From: Desulfomicrobium apsheronum
GTDB taxonomy: Bacteria > Desulfobacterota > Desulfovibrionia > Desulfovibrionales > Desulfomicrobiaceae
Assembly: GCF_900114115.1 (NCBI RefSeq)
Contig: NZ_FORX01000015.1
Location: forward strand, 53,221 to 117,220
Length of the DNA stretch: 64,000 nt
Direction of reading: 5' to 3'
Position 1 is the stretch's first letter. Every line of letters starts with the position of its first letter. Below the pieces are notes generated by a model, which saw nothing but the letters and a program-made list of their open reading frames with translations, made no database searches and was not told where the DNA came from. The translations under genes were made by a program, and so were the position numbers. Below, piece after piece: positions 8,977 to 17,624 of this stretch.

Positions 8977-10440
8977 TCACTGCCGAGGAAAGCCGGGCTG
9001 CTCCTGTTCGACGATGGACATCCAGGTCGCGGTCAGATCCTTGTCCCATTGCGTGCCCGCCCCCCTGTCCAGGGCGTACATGACCTTGCCCAGGGGCAGG
9101 GACTGGCGGTAGGCGCGGTTGGAAGTCATGGCCTCGTAACTGTCGACCAGGCAGATGATCCGCGCCATGAAAGGCACGGCGTCGCCCATCAGACCATCGG
9201 GATAGCCCTGGCCGTCCATGCGCTCATGATGGTGATAAATGATCTCCGTCACGTCGTTCATGGCGCCGACCTGCCCCAGAATCTCCCGGCCCATGGAGCT
9301 GTGACGCTTCATGTTCTCATACTCGTCATCGGTCAGGGCGCCGGGCTTGTTCAGGATATGATCCGGGATGCCGATCTTTCCGATGTCATGGAGCATCCCG
9401 GCGATATGCAGCCGGTCAAGCTCCTTGCTTCCGAGCCCCAGCGTACGCCCCAGGCGGCAGGCATACTCGGCCACGCGCTCGGAGTGCCCACGGGTGTAAT
9501 AATCCTTGAGTTCCACGGCCTGGGCAAAAGAGCGGATCACGTCCTGGTTCATGGTCCGCAGACGCGAATAGAGGTGGGAATTCTGCAGGGCCGAAGCGGT
9601 ATGCGAAGCGAAAACGCCCAGCAGTTGCAGATCCTGTTCGCAATAAAGCTGGTTTTCCCTGTCACGGACCAGCGTGATGACCCCAATGCGCTTCTGCGGC
9701 AGATCCAGCGGCACGGCCATGATCGAATAGGGAAACCCGCCCGGGAACAGGGACGAATTGAAGGAAGATTGCTGCAGGGTGAGCTGATCAAGGAGATAGG
9801 ACTTGCCCTGGCGCAGAATCCGCTCGCACAGTCTGGTCACGAAAAAGCGCAAGACCTCGTTGTTTTCGAGCAGGCTGCCCTGCATGAGGGTCGGCCCCTG
9901 CTCCAGCATTTCCGGCAGGAGCAGGCAGATCGCGTCGGGGGAGAAATTCTCGCGCAGGTGGATCAGAAACTCCTCAACCACGGCCACATGATTGAGCTGG
10001 GCACCGAGCCGCTTGCTCAGACCCAGCATGCGCACCACGGCGGAGAGCTTCTCCTGCTCCTGACGGCTCCGGCGCTGTTCGAGAATGGTGCGCACCCGCA
10101 AAAGAAGATGCTTGATGTCGAAAGGTTTGGCGATGTAGTCCGCCGCGCCGTTCTTCATGATGTCCACGGCGGTTTCCGTGGTACCGTAGCCGGTCATGAC
10201 CAGAAAATCCACGTCAAGCTGATGCTTGCGTATCTGGCTCAAGAGATCCTGACCATTCATGTCGGGCATGCGCAAATCGCTGATGACCAGATCAAAGGCA
10301 CCCGTCCCGAGCTTTCCCAGAGCGTCCTGCCCATTGGTGGCCAAGGTCACGTCATAGCCGACGCCGGAAAGTGCTTCTTCGCAGATTTCCCTGAGCGCAG
10401 GTTCGTCATCCACCACCAGCACATGAAAAGCTGTAGTCAT
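8977..10440 (-). CDS. Response regulator with HD-GYP output domain
   Basis: A 487-residue two-component regulator, predicted cyclic-di-GMP phosphodiesterase. The receiver has D11, D12 and phosphoacceptor D55 (ISDLRMPDMNG), with the AKPF switch Lys near residue 105. A middle region of about 170 residues looks like a GAF sensor. The C-terminal HD-GYP has LHDIGKIGIPDHIL near 350 and HHERMDGQGYPDG near 403-415, so metal and GYP residues are intact. No histidine kinase is adjacent. It is transcribed away from the tRNA gene. Confidence 0.9.
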   Translation of the reverse strand: MTTAFHVLVVDDEPALREICEEALSGVGYDVTLATNGQDALGKLGTGAFDLVISDLRMPDMNGQDLLSQIRKHQLDVDFLVMTGYGTTETAVDIMKNGAADYIAKPFDIKHLLLRVRTILEQRRSRQEQEKLSAVVRMLGLSKRLGAQLNHVAVVEEFLIHLRENFSPDAICLLLPEMLEQGPTLMQGSLLENNEVLRFFVTRLCERILRQGKSYLLDQLTLQQSSFNSSLFPGGFPYSIMAVPLDLPQKRIGVITLVRDRENQLYCEQDLQLLGVFASHTASALQNSHLYSRLRTMNQDVIRSFAQAVELKDYYTRGHSERVAEYACRLGRTLGLGSKELDRLHIAGMLHDIGKIGIPDHILNKPGALTDDEYENMKRHSSMGREILGQVGAMNDVTEIIYHHHERMDGQGYPDGLMGDAVPFMARIICLVDSYEAMTSNRAYRQSLPLGKVMYALDRGAGTQWDKDLTATWMSIVEQEQPGFPRQ

Positions 10441-10609
10441 TTTCTCACCCCTCCGGAAAGATCGCAGGAACGCACGGGCTCATCCAGAGTTCGTAAATAT
10501 TTGTGTACTCGCCCTTTTTAGTGAAAAAACAAAACTCTGACAACACGATGAAAAACAAAAATAATCCTTGCCAACCAAAATCATCTTGGCTAGATAGCAT
10601 TTCCTCAAT

Positions 10610-10686
10610 CGGGATGTGGCTCAGGCTGGTAGAGCGCTGCGTTCGGGACGCAGAGACCGGAGGTTCAAATCCTCTCATCCCGACCA
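10610..10686 (+). tRNA. tRNA-Pro (anticodon CGG)
   Basis: A full cloverleaf: acceptor CGGGATG pairs with CATCCCG, the anticodon stem is CTGCG/CGCAG around loop TTCGGGA (anticodon CGG at 10644-10646), the T-loop is TTCAAAT, and the CCA end is encoded. The core genome ends here and AT-rich accessory DNA begins just after, with an integrase 1.4 kb downstream, so this gene is the likely integration target of the island. Confidence 0.97.
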
Positions 10687-10694
10687 TAAAAATC

Positions 10695-10728
10695 AAGGGC
10701 TTAGGTATTCACCTAAGCCCTTTTTTTG
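10695..10728 (+). terminator. Rho-independent terminator after tRNA-Pro
   Basis: A GGGCTTAGGT / ACCTAAGCCC stem extended by A-T pairs, with an ATTC loop (10707-10710) and a run of seven T residues. It directly follows the tRNA. Confidence 0.9.
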
Positions 10729-10879
10729 TTCAAATTTTTTTTGAATACCGGGTTTTGAATACCACCCCCGCCGCCAACCTCGCCTTTTCATTCAATTTTT
10801 AAATCTCACTCGATTGGAAAGAAATCACAGTTCCCATGAACACGGTTCTGGAGACGTGCAGTTTAGCCTTCGGAGAAAA

Positions 10880-10897
10880 GAACAGCCAAGGCTGTTC
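10880..10897. repeat. Perfect 18-bp palindrome, possible operator
   Basis: GAACAGCC, then AA, then GGCTGTTC: an 8-bp perfect inverted repeat with a 2-base centre. It sits alone in the non-coding stretch between the tRNA terminator and the 163-bp repeats, and looks like a dimeric protein binding site. No adjacent gene starts here. Confidence 0.5.
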
Positions 10898-11024
10898 GAC
10901 TGGTCACAGTCGCCTGAGGTTATTCCCCCTTTTGCGTGATGGCGTGCTCAATAAGTACATGCAGGTGTGCTTGAGCCGTGACGAGTGGTCGAGATCGTAA
11001 TCATAGCTCGAACTGCATTCAGCT

Positions 11025-11530
11025 TTCATCAAAAAAAACTTCTCGATGTGTAAAAAAATGGGTTTCCCAGAAATCTTGTCATGAACATGAGTCATGTGAA
11101 CCCATACCATATTATATGTATTTCTTCTAGGAACAGAACCAATCGGAAAATAGAATGGCAAAATGGGTAAAAGTGGAAAAGTTAGTTTTCATCAAAAAAA
11201 ACTTCTCGATGTGTGAAAAAATGGGATTCCCAGAATTCATGTCATGAACATGAGTCATGTGAACCCATACCATATTATATGTATTTCTTCTAGGAAAAGA
11301 ACCAATCGGAAAATAGGATGGCAAAATGGGTAAAAGTGAAAAATTTAGTTTTCATCAAAAAAAACTTCTCGATGTGTGAAAAAATGGGATTCCCAGAATT
11401 CATGTCATGAACTTGATTCAAGTGAATGAATACCATTATAATACGCACATTATCCAGGAAATAACCGGAACAAAAAACTGAGGCCTAAAAAAAATAAGAA
11501 TTTAAAAAAAAAAAATGCGTCGAAGTGTGA
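11025..11530. repeat. 163-bp tandem repeats (three copies plus a decayed fourth)
   Basis: Copies begin near 11025, 11188 and 11351 (constant 163-bp spacing of the TCTCGAT core at 11041, 11204 and 11367). A fourth partial copy (TCGAAGTGTG at 11520) runs into the start of the HTH gene. Each unit has an A8 tract, GATGTGTG, an AAAAAATG-N3-TTCCCA block, a CATGA-rich dyad and a -10-like TATTATAT or TATAAT. Copies 2 and 3 are almost identical over their shared part. The layout suggests repeated duplication of the 5' region of the next gene. Confidence 0.85.
11413..11442 (+). promoter_or_regulatory. Predicted sigma-70 promoter upstream of HTH gene
   Basis: TTGATT at 11413-11418, an 18-base spacer and TATAAT at 11437-11442, inside the third repeat copy and about 90 bp upstream of the HTH gene. 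It is the best -10 match among the repeat units. Confidence 0.5.
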
Positions 11531-11534
11531 AAAA

Positions 11535-11840
11535 ATGTGTTTCCCAAAACACGTATTCATGAACACATTAATTTTTGAACCAAACGAAATCTACACGGCA
11601 ATGGAAGTAGCTAATAAACTAAAATTCAAAACAGCGAGAACAGCAAAAAAATTTATGCTAGAACACGGAATAACCTATTACAAAGACACAGGCATAGGTC
11701 GCGGCAAAGGCTTGAGATGGTTAGGCAGTGATTTAAACATGATGTTCGAATTAAAACACCAACCGAAAACAAAACAAGTAGAAACAGAAAATCGACACGG
11801 ATATTGGAAAGAAATTTTAGAAAACATGAAAAATAAATAA
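11535..11840 (+). CDS. Small HTH protein, excisionase/MerR-like fold predicted
   Basis: 101 residues, or 93 if translation starts at the ATG at 11559 (MNTLIFEPNE); neither start has a good ribosome binding site. The region IYTAMEVANKLKF ... ARTAKKFMLEHGITYYKDTGIGRGKGLRW resembles the small winged HTH_17-type domains of excisionases and AlpA regulators. It lies upstream of a 45-residue gene and the integrase, all rightward, which suits a recombination directionality factor or regulator. Family assignment is by pattern only. Confidence 0.55.
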   Translation: MCFPKHVFMNTLIFEPNEIYTAMEVANKLKFKTARTAKKFMLEHGITYYKDTGIGRGKGLRWLGSDLNMMFELKHQPKTKQVETENRHGYWKEILENMKNK

Positions 11841-11868
11841 TCTATAACATAAAGGAGAACTTGTTAAC

Positions 11869-12006
11869 ATGAATTCCACTGATGAAAAGCAAAAAAAATA
11901 CCGTGTATATTTTAAAAAACTTTTAACAAAAAAACAAATTAACATCATAACAAATAATTATAGCGAAGCTAAAATTATTGAGAAATTGATTAAATACAAA
12001 TTCTAA
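11869..12006 (+). CDS. 45-residue protein resembling the integrase N-terminal domain
   Basis: ATG at 11869 sits 8 bases after a clear AAAGGAG site. The peptide contains YRVYFKKLLTKKQINI followed by a helix-like SEAKIIEKLIKYKF. The integrase starting at 12045 has HRVYFKHPYTKKQVNI followed by LNKAKKIDSQFKHMVKF in its first 51 residues. The two therefore share the same predicted arm-type DNA-binding module, here encoded alone. It may be a duplicated fragment or a small competitor/regulator of the integrase. Confidence 0.65.
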   Translation: MNSTDEKQKKYRVYFKKLLTKKQINIITNNYSEAKIIEKLIKYKF

Positions 12007-12044
12007 AAAATTCATAAAATAAATATAATAAATAAGGAGAAAGC

Positions 12045-13259
12045 ATGGCAATCAAGTCTTATACAAACAAAAGCGGAAAAATTACACACAGGGTATATTT
12101 TAAACATCCATACACAAAAAAACAAGTCAACATCCAGATTGACGATCTGAATAAAGCCAAGAAAATAGATTCACAATTCAAACATATGGTTAAGTTTGAA
12201 AAAGAAGCGTTTTACATGGATGATCATCACAAAAAATATTTAAATATTGATTCTTTTGAGGATGAAAAAGAAAAAATAGAAGAACTAACAATCAACAAAG
12301 CTTTAGACTACTATTCATCACACAATAAAGAAACAAGGAAAAAAACTGAAAAAAGCAGGGTTAATAATTTAAAAAAACATTTTGGAAATTTTTTAATTTC
12401 AGACTTAAAGCGCTCTGATTTAGTTAAATATACAGACGAAAGGATTGAAGACAAATTAGTTGATGGAAAAATTGTCGAAGGCGTATCACTAAAAACAATA
12501 AGAAGAGAGCTAAATATACTCAGAACTGCTATTGCCGTGTTTCTCGAAAGAAATGACGATACTCTTTTTAACAAATTAGTCGTGATGTCCGAATGCCCTG
12601 TTTACACATACTTAACCATAAATTCAAAAGGAAAAAAAACAAATAGCACTGATAAACCAAAAATTGAATTCCTGACAAATAATGAGAAATCAGCTCTTTA
12701 TGAAAACAGTCCAGATCATTTAAAAATTGCCATCTTACTTGCTGACGAACTGGGCGTTCGTTTTGGACCGTGTGAACTATTTAAAATGAAGCATTCATAT
12801 GTCGATCATGAAAAAAACTTAATTACCATCGAAAGATCAGACAAAGATGGTGTTAAAATAATTGCCACACGAACTGTTGAAATTTCCCAGTTTCTTAGCG
12901 ACAAAATTAAAGAATCAAAAGAAAAAGACATTGAATTTTGCAAAACTAAAGGAATAGAAACTTCCACTGATTATATTGTAAACTACAAAAATAAAGAGGT
13001 TTCGACATTAAAAAGATCATTCAATAAGGCCATGGAAAAATCAAAAATTAAAAAAAGATTTATTCCATACAACTTTAGACACATGAGGATAACATACCTA
13101 CTTTATAAAGGAATAGATTGTCATTCGATTGCAAACTTTATTGGACACAGTGACCCTCAAATGATTTTTAAATTTTATTCTCAGATAACAACCGAGAGGA
13201 TGTCAGAAATCAGGAGACTGAATGACCATACACCATATCAAATGATAGATAAGAAATAA
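12045..13259 (+). CDS. Tyrosine recombinase (island integrase)
   Basis: A 404-residue phage-type integrase. Residues 1-50 form a predicted arm-binding domain and residues 85-185 the core-binding SAM-like domain (LTINKALDYY ... SLKTIRRELNILRTAI). The catalytic residues appear as R239 (DELGVRFGPCELF), R345 and H346 (PYNFRHMR), H368 (FIGHSD) and nucleophile Y378 (KFYSQ). The His normally three positions before the second Arg is Tyr342 here. A ribosome binding site (AAGGAGAAAGC) precedes the ATG. Located 1.4 kb from tRNA-Pro, it probably integrated the element there. Confidence 0.9.
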   Translation: MAIKSYTNKSGKITHRVYFKHPYTKKQVNIQIDDLNKAKKIDSQFKHMVKFEKEAFYMDDHHKKYLNIDSFEDEKEKIEELTINKALDYYSSHNKETRKKTEKSRVNNLKKHFGNFLISDLKRSDLVKYTDERIEDKLVDGKIVEGVSLKTIRRELNILRTAIAVFLERNDDTLFNKLVVMSECPVYTYLTINSKGKKTNSTDKPKIEFLTNNEKSALYENSPDHLKIAILLADELGVRFGPCELFKMKHSYVDHEKNLITIERSDKDGVKIIATRTVEISQFLSDKIKESKEKDIEFCKTKGIETSTDYIVNYKNKEVSTLKRSFNKAMEKSKIKKRFIPYNFRHMRITYLLYKGIDCHSIANFIGHSDPQMIFKFYSQITTERMSEIRRLNDHTPYQMIDKK

Positions 13260-13279
13260 CTATCACAAAGTTATCGATG

Positions 13280-13319
13280 TTTCTTGCCTTCAATTTTTAA
13301 AATATTTGAAGGCAAGAAA
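13280..13319 (+). terminator. Hairpin after the integrase gene
   Basis: A 14-bp perfect inverted repeat (TTTCTTGCCTTCAA with TTGAAGGCAAGAAA) around a 12-base A/T loop, 20 bp after the integrase stop. No T tract follows, so it is a probable terminator or RNA-stabilising hairpin. Confidence 0.55.
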
Positions 13320-13413
13320 TGTCATCACTTTGAAAGAAAAAAATGATTTCCCACGTAACTGATTTAAAAGCACAGAATTTTCTGTTTAACAATCAACCCC
13401 TAGGAAACAAAAC

Positions 13414-13605
13414 ATGTTTAACGATTATCTCTATGATTTAAGGCAGATCAGCACTCTTTTCCGCGTGAATAAGACGACCTAGCGACGCTGGTGTGCGCAG
13501 GGGAAGGCCCCACTTCCCGTTAAGATCGCTGCTGATCGTAAACTGCGTTGGTGGAAATCTGACATTGACGAGTTCATCGCTTCTTTTAACGATCGTCAAA
13601 AATAA
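13414..13605 (+). pseudogene. AlpA/excisionase-like HTH gene with an internal amber codon
   Basis: A 63-codon frame reads LRQISTLFRVNKTT, TAG at 13480-13482, then RRWCAQGKAPLPVKI, RKLRWWKSDIDEFIASF. Without the stop this is a textbook AlpA-type winged-helix regulator (recognition helix, then the LRWWKSDIDEF strand-helix). The amber codon falls in the recognition helix (normally x-TxYRW), so the gene is probably dead, unless the codon is suppressed. GC content here is higher than its surroundings, suggesting a separate origin. Confidence 0.8.
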
Positions 13606-13864
13606 AACGAGTCGAACTTACTTGGCCTTAACCATCAAGATTAACCCTAGAAGATTGCTCGGTCACGAACAACTCATGATTATTTGGGTTAGCAACAATC
13701 GAATTGAAAAACGGAGCTTATCGAGACGATATCCGTCCTCGGAAACTTTGCAGGAGTTAACCTTAAATCATAAGTATATGATGGGATGCTTCAAAAGCAC
13801 AACTTCGAGAATCATTCGTCCTGATAGAAAACCATCAAAATTGAAAAAAATTTAGCACAAAGCG

Positions 13865-13894
13865 TTGACAAAATAATGGATCTAGTGCTAAATA
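13865..13894 (+). promoter_or_regulatory. Predicted promoter for the 13956 gene
   Basis: TTGACA at 13865-13870, then 18 bases, then TAAATA at 13889-13894. About 60 bp upstream of the next start codon. Confidence 0.5.
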
Positions 13895-13955
13895 TATGTT
13901 AACAATGGCGGACTCTGCATTTTGCTTTTTTCACACTTTAAATATGAGGAGAATT

Positions 13956-14489
13956 ATGTTAAAGAGAAATTATAGAAAGTGTAGCCTAATTAAAATGATT
14001 GATCACATCAATTTCGAGGAAGGTTGTTTAAAAAACTTTTCCAGCTCGACTAGTGGCTATGACGAACTTAGGAAAAATTATATTTGGAAAGGAGACATAA
14101 TCAACTATTGCGAGTGGCTAATGGAGTATAATTCGATTAAACTGATTGATTTTCTTGAAGCCATTCAGTACGATCATTTTCACGAATCGAGTATATTGCT
14201 TAAAAAAACTTTTGGTTATTTTAACATAAACCATGAAATGTATCAAAAATCTATCGACCCATATGTTTTTTTAAATCTTTTGAACTTTGACAATTTTAAA
14301 CTTGAAGTTGACAAAACAGCATCGTGTCACATCATATGCCAAGATCAAGAGTTAAAAAATAAATACAAAAAAGAACTCGAATTCATCAAGGACATGATTT
14401 TAATAGTTTATTTCACAGAAATTGATGACATACTTACAGGGGCTCTTCCATTATATATTGACAACAAACTTGTCTATGTATGTGAATAA
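13956..14489 (+). CDS. Hypothetical protein, 177 aa
   Basis: Start chosen at ATG 13956 (MLKRNYRK) because GAGGAG ends 5 bases before it; upstream in-frame ATGs lack such a site. The protein is AT-rich in coding, mixed in charge, soluble by eye, with aromatic-rich segments (YDELRKNYIWKGDIINYCEWLMEY) and no recognised motif. A good terminator follows directly, so it is a single-gene unit. Function unknown. Confidence 0.6.
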   Translation: MLKRNYRKCSLIKMIDHINFEEGCLKNFSSSTSGYDELRKNYIWKGDIINYCEWLMEYNSIKLIDFLEAIQYDHFHESSILLKKTFGYFNINHEMYQKSIDPYVFLNLLNFDNFKLEVDKTASCHIICQDQELKNKYKKELEFIKDMILIVYFTEIDDILTGALPLYIDNKLVYVCE

Positions 14490-14500
14490 ATAATAGCAAT

Positions 14501-14538
14501 GGCGCAAATCATTATTTGTTATGATTTGCGCCTTTTTT
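14501..14538 (+). terminator. Rho-independent terminator
   Basis: GGCGCAAATCAT pairs perfectly with ATGATTTGCGCC around an 8-base loop, followed by six T residues. Confidence 0.9.
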
Positions 14539-15079
14539 ATCTTATTTATGTTTTATTAATTATAACATGCAATGACAACAATGTGTAACCCTATGTAACC
14601 ATCTTACCCCTTATCGGTAGCCTTCTAATCTCAACTCACTCGTGACCCAGTCAAAAAAGCCTCCGCTTAACGCAAAGTTCTAAGCCATCAAGCCTTCCTC
14701 AGCTTTTAATCCCCCTGCTTCTACCCATGCCTGAGTTGACTCGACTTGCTTATTCGTAAGCACGCACAAGCAATATTTATTGATAATTCTATATATAGCT
14801 CACTTCAAAATCATGAGCATCTTAGCAACTTAATGACTCAGCAGATCATGCGAATATCTTGATGACTACATCAAAAAACTTTTGATAGACAACATCTCGA
14901 AGCTCTATCCGATCATAAAAAAACATTATCAATAATAACTATGGGTTACTTTCAAATATTATGATTCGATGATTTTTTTTACACATTTTGTGTAAAAAAA
15001 AATCTTTTTCCCGAAAATCATAATTATAGGCCACCTCATTCGAAAGAGGGTTTCATAAACATATAAAGAGAGGTATTTA
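14539..15079. other. Non-coding stretch with A/T palindrome before the RepA-like gene
   Basis: No credible gene. It holds TGTAACC twice near 14585-14600 and a 13-bp perfect stem at 14973-14985/14989-15001 (T8ACACA, TTT, TGTGTA8). The right arm overlaps a copy of the recurring A-tract/TTCCC element (14989-15029), 50 bp upstream of the next gene. Plausible operator or replication-control region; no clear iteron array. Confidence 0.4.
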
Positions 15080-16996
15080 ATGAAAGAAATTATGTTAAAA
15101 GGACTTCAACTCTCCTGCTATTCAGCATGTGTTGACATTTGGAATAATTCCTCAATTATTCGTAACAATCATGCCTTCATCGAAAAAAACAACTTGAGTT
15201 TTTGCGATCACTTATTCAAGGAGATTGAAAAACATGAGGCAGAGGCAATTCTTTCGACCAACAATCTTGACACATCCTCCTTAAAATCGCTGGGTGAAGG
15301 AACAATTATTATCATCCCATTCAAACGAATTAGCGATGGATCAATATGTGCGCTAAGAATGGTCGACAAGTTCATGAATCAAATTGTTATTGATGCTCGT
15401 GAACATGGCGAGGCTGTATTTTTTGGAACCGAAGAAATACCAAGAAATGCTGCGAATGATGTGTTGATAATTCTCTCGACTGAAATCAACGCAGCCGTTG
15501 ATGCTGCGACAGAAGTCGGAGCAATTGGGGCGGTGCCATTGTTCGCAGATGAACTCGCAACATCTGGATCAGAACTTCGAGACGTGTTGCCCGATGTGTA
15601 CATCGTCATCTTGGCTGAGTTAACTGAAGATGGTGCCATCAAAGAAGAGTACGAGAGTATGGCACAAGCATCTCGGGCAGTTCTGGCAAAGCCAGATTTT
15701 GGGCCGAAGAGAAAACGTCATGAAACTAGCTTTGGGCAGCTATCTCAACGTGTCGACCGTGGCATGGCTGTTGCGCATTCGGTTCAGATTGCCGTAGAGC
15801 GTTTGCTTAAAGAAAACTTGTCTCAAGCCGAACTTATCAAGCAGGAAAATGGTCTGATCTTTAAGTGCGCAGCGGACATAGTTCCACAACCAATCGATTG
15901 GTTATGGTTAGGATGGTTAGCCAAAAAGAAATTCCATATCATCGGAGGGCCTCCTGGTTCGAGTAAAACAACCGCAGCAGTAATGGTTGCTGCAACAGTT
16001 AGTACCGGTGGATATTGGCCTGATGGAACGCGGTGTGAAAGAGGTCAAGTAGCCATCTGGTCTGGTGAAGACGGAGCAGAAGATACGCTTGTTCCGAGGT
16101 TGATTGCTGCTGGTGCCGACCTTAACAACATCCACTTCCTGAATGGCGTTGTTGGTGAGTCGGGCGCAGGAAACAGAGCTTTTGATACATCGCGCGACTA
16201 TCCGAAGGTACGTCAAGCGGCTGAAATTATAGGTGGGCTTAGGCTTTTGATCCTTGACCCGATTGTTTCCAGCATTTCCGGTGACAGCCATAAAAATGCT
16301 GAAGTCAGGCGAGACCTCCAGCCTGTGATCGAGTTTGCTGAACAGGCGAATTGCGTCGTGATAGGTATAACTCACTTTAGTAAGGGAACACAGGGAAAGG
16401 ATGTCGCTGAGCGCATTACTGGCTCAATCGCATTCAGCGCCTTGCCACGAGTGGTTATGGTTATCTCAAAACGCATGAATAAGGAGACTGGCCAAGAGGA
16501 GCGGGTGATTGTTCGAGCTAAGTCGAACATTGGACCAGATCGCGGAGGGTTCACGTTCGACGTTAAGGAAGTTGAGTTGCCTTCAGTACCCGGCTTATTC
16601 GCTTCCAAGGTCGAGTGGGGTGTTTTTTTGGATGAAGATGCAAAAACCATCCTCGATAACGCTGCGCCTTCGCAGCAGAAGGTTTCTGCGCGTGAAGAAG
16701 CCACTTCATTTCTGGAGCAAATTCTCGCTGATGGCCCGCTCCGTCAACGAGATGTCAAAGAGGCGACAGAAGTAAAAGGGTTGGCTTGGGCTACGGTCCG
16801 CAGAGCAAAAACTTTATTAGGAATTGTCACTAAGAAAAAGGCGTATTCTGATGCTGGGTATTGGGAATGGAGTTTGCCGGGTGAAGGCGTAGAAGTGGAA
16901 CCCGCTGAGTTCCCGACTGACTTCGATCAAACTGTCGCCAACCTCGGCAGTCCCGACACCTGCGAAGATGATCCTAAGATGCTAACATGCTCATAA
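15080..16996 (+). CDS. RepA/AAA_25-type ATPase with possible Toprim-like N-terminus
   Basis: A 638-residue protein. The central domain is a RecA-fold hexameric-helicase-type ATPase: Walker A IIGGPPGSSKTTAA near residue 288, VAIWSGEDGAEDTLVPRL, Walker B LRLLILDPI near 390 and GITHFSKG near 432, as in plasmid and satellite RepA helicases. The segment before it (VLIILSTEINAAVDAATEVGA) resembles a weak Toprim fold. A winged-helix-like C-terminus follows. Probably supports replication or maintenance of the mobile element. AGAGAGG precedes the ATG. Confidence 0.75.
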   Translation: MKEIMLKGLQLSCYSACVDIWNNSSIIRNNHAFIEKNNLSFCDHLFKEIEKHEAEAILSTNNLDTSSLKSLGEGTIIIIPFKRISDGSICALRMVDKFMNQIVIDAREHGEAVFFGTEEIPRNAANDVLIILSTEINAAVDAATEVGAIGAVPLFADELATSGSELRDVLPDVYIVILAELTEDGAIKEEYESMAQASRAVLAKPDFGPKRKRHETSFGQLSQRVDRGMAVAHSVQIAVERLLKENLSQAELIKQENGLIFKCAADIVPQPIDWLWLGWLAKKKFHIIGGPPGSSKTTAAVMVAATVSTGGYWPDGTRCERGQVAIWSGEDGAEDTLVPRLIAAGADLNNIHFLNGVVGESGAGNRAFDTSRDYPKVRQAAEIIGGLRLLILDPIVSSISGDSHKNAEVRRDLQPVIEFAEQANCVVIGITHFSKGTQGKDVAERITGSIAFSALPRVVMVISKRMNKETGQEERVIVRAKSNIGPDRGGFTFDVKEVELPSVPGLFASKVEWGVFLDEDAKTILDNAAPSQQKVSAREEATSFLEQILADGPLRQRDVKEATEVKGLAWATVRRAKTLLGIVTKKKAYSDAGYWEWSLPGEGVEVEPAEFPTDFDQTVANLGSPDTCEDDPKMLTCS

Positions 16997-17038
16997 TAAA
17001 GGGATAGGCATATTAATGACGAAGGTGTCATTGAGCTT

Positions 17039-17084
17039 CTTGCTGGCATGCAGGCAAAACTGATTCAGCCTGTATGCCAGCAAG
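17039..17084 (+). terminator. Terminator-like hairpin after the RepA-like gene
   Basis: A 17-bp stem with one mismatch (CTTGCTGGCATGCAGGC with GCCTGTATGCCAGCAAG) around a 12-base loop, then TCTTTCC. About 40 bp after the stop codon. Confidence 0.6.
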
Positions 17085-17099
17085 TCTTTCCATGACCTG

Positions 17100-17624
17100 C
17101 GAGACCCTGTTAATCAATACCCGTCTGGAGCCAAACGTCGGCACTCCTCTCCTAAGCCCCTTTTTATGGGCACCCTTAGCGGAAACAACTCACGAACATG
17201 GCGACACCTTGTATCAGAGAGAAACGCTAAAACACTGCGCTCGGGCTTCCTCAGCGTTTATCCCCTTCCTTTCAGATCAACTTTGCCGCAGACCTCGCCA
17301 TCTCCTATGTCCATGCCGGCGTGGATATGAATGCATGTGTTCTTCGTCATGCCGTGACGTGCAACAAGCACATGTTCGTCGAACTCGTCGCCAAGCCGAG
17401 CGTTAAACCTGGCGGGGCTGTCATCGCCAGACCTGTGATGCTCATCAAGGCCAACCTCACGATTGTTGTGGACAACGATTCAGTATCCAGTTCGAAGACA
17501 GGATGATCAATCACTAATACTGCCGTTAACACAAAATTTCTGCCCACTCATGGGCTCACATTTAGAGCTACGTTGATACTCAATGATAAGTCGTTCAAAA
17601 GGATTAGATCAATTGCATTTTATA
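17100..17624. other. Region without a clear gene; possible coding remnant at 17232-17506
   Basis: More GC-rich than its neighbours. The + frame 17232-17506 has no stop and reads like real protein in part (INFAADLAISYVHAGVDMNA ... VELVAKPSVKPGGAV) but has no convincing start and matches no family I recognise. Best seen as a decayed or imported fragment. Confidence 0.3.

Noticed and set aside
10445..10696. A short leftward frame across tRNA-Pro
   Set aside because: It is a translation of the complement of a tRNA, a common false call.
10904..11324. Two similar leftward frames within the repeats as a duplicated gene
   Set aside because: Their similarity is simply that of the repeated DNA; no ribosome binding sites or start conservation support translation.
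11025..11530. The 163-bp repeats as a CRISPR array
   Set aside because: Unit length, near-identity over the whole unit and lack of unique spacers exclude it; no cas genes are present.
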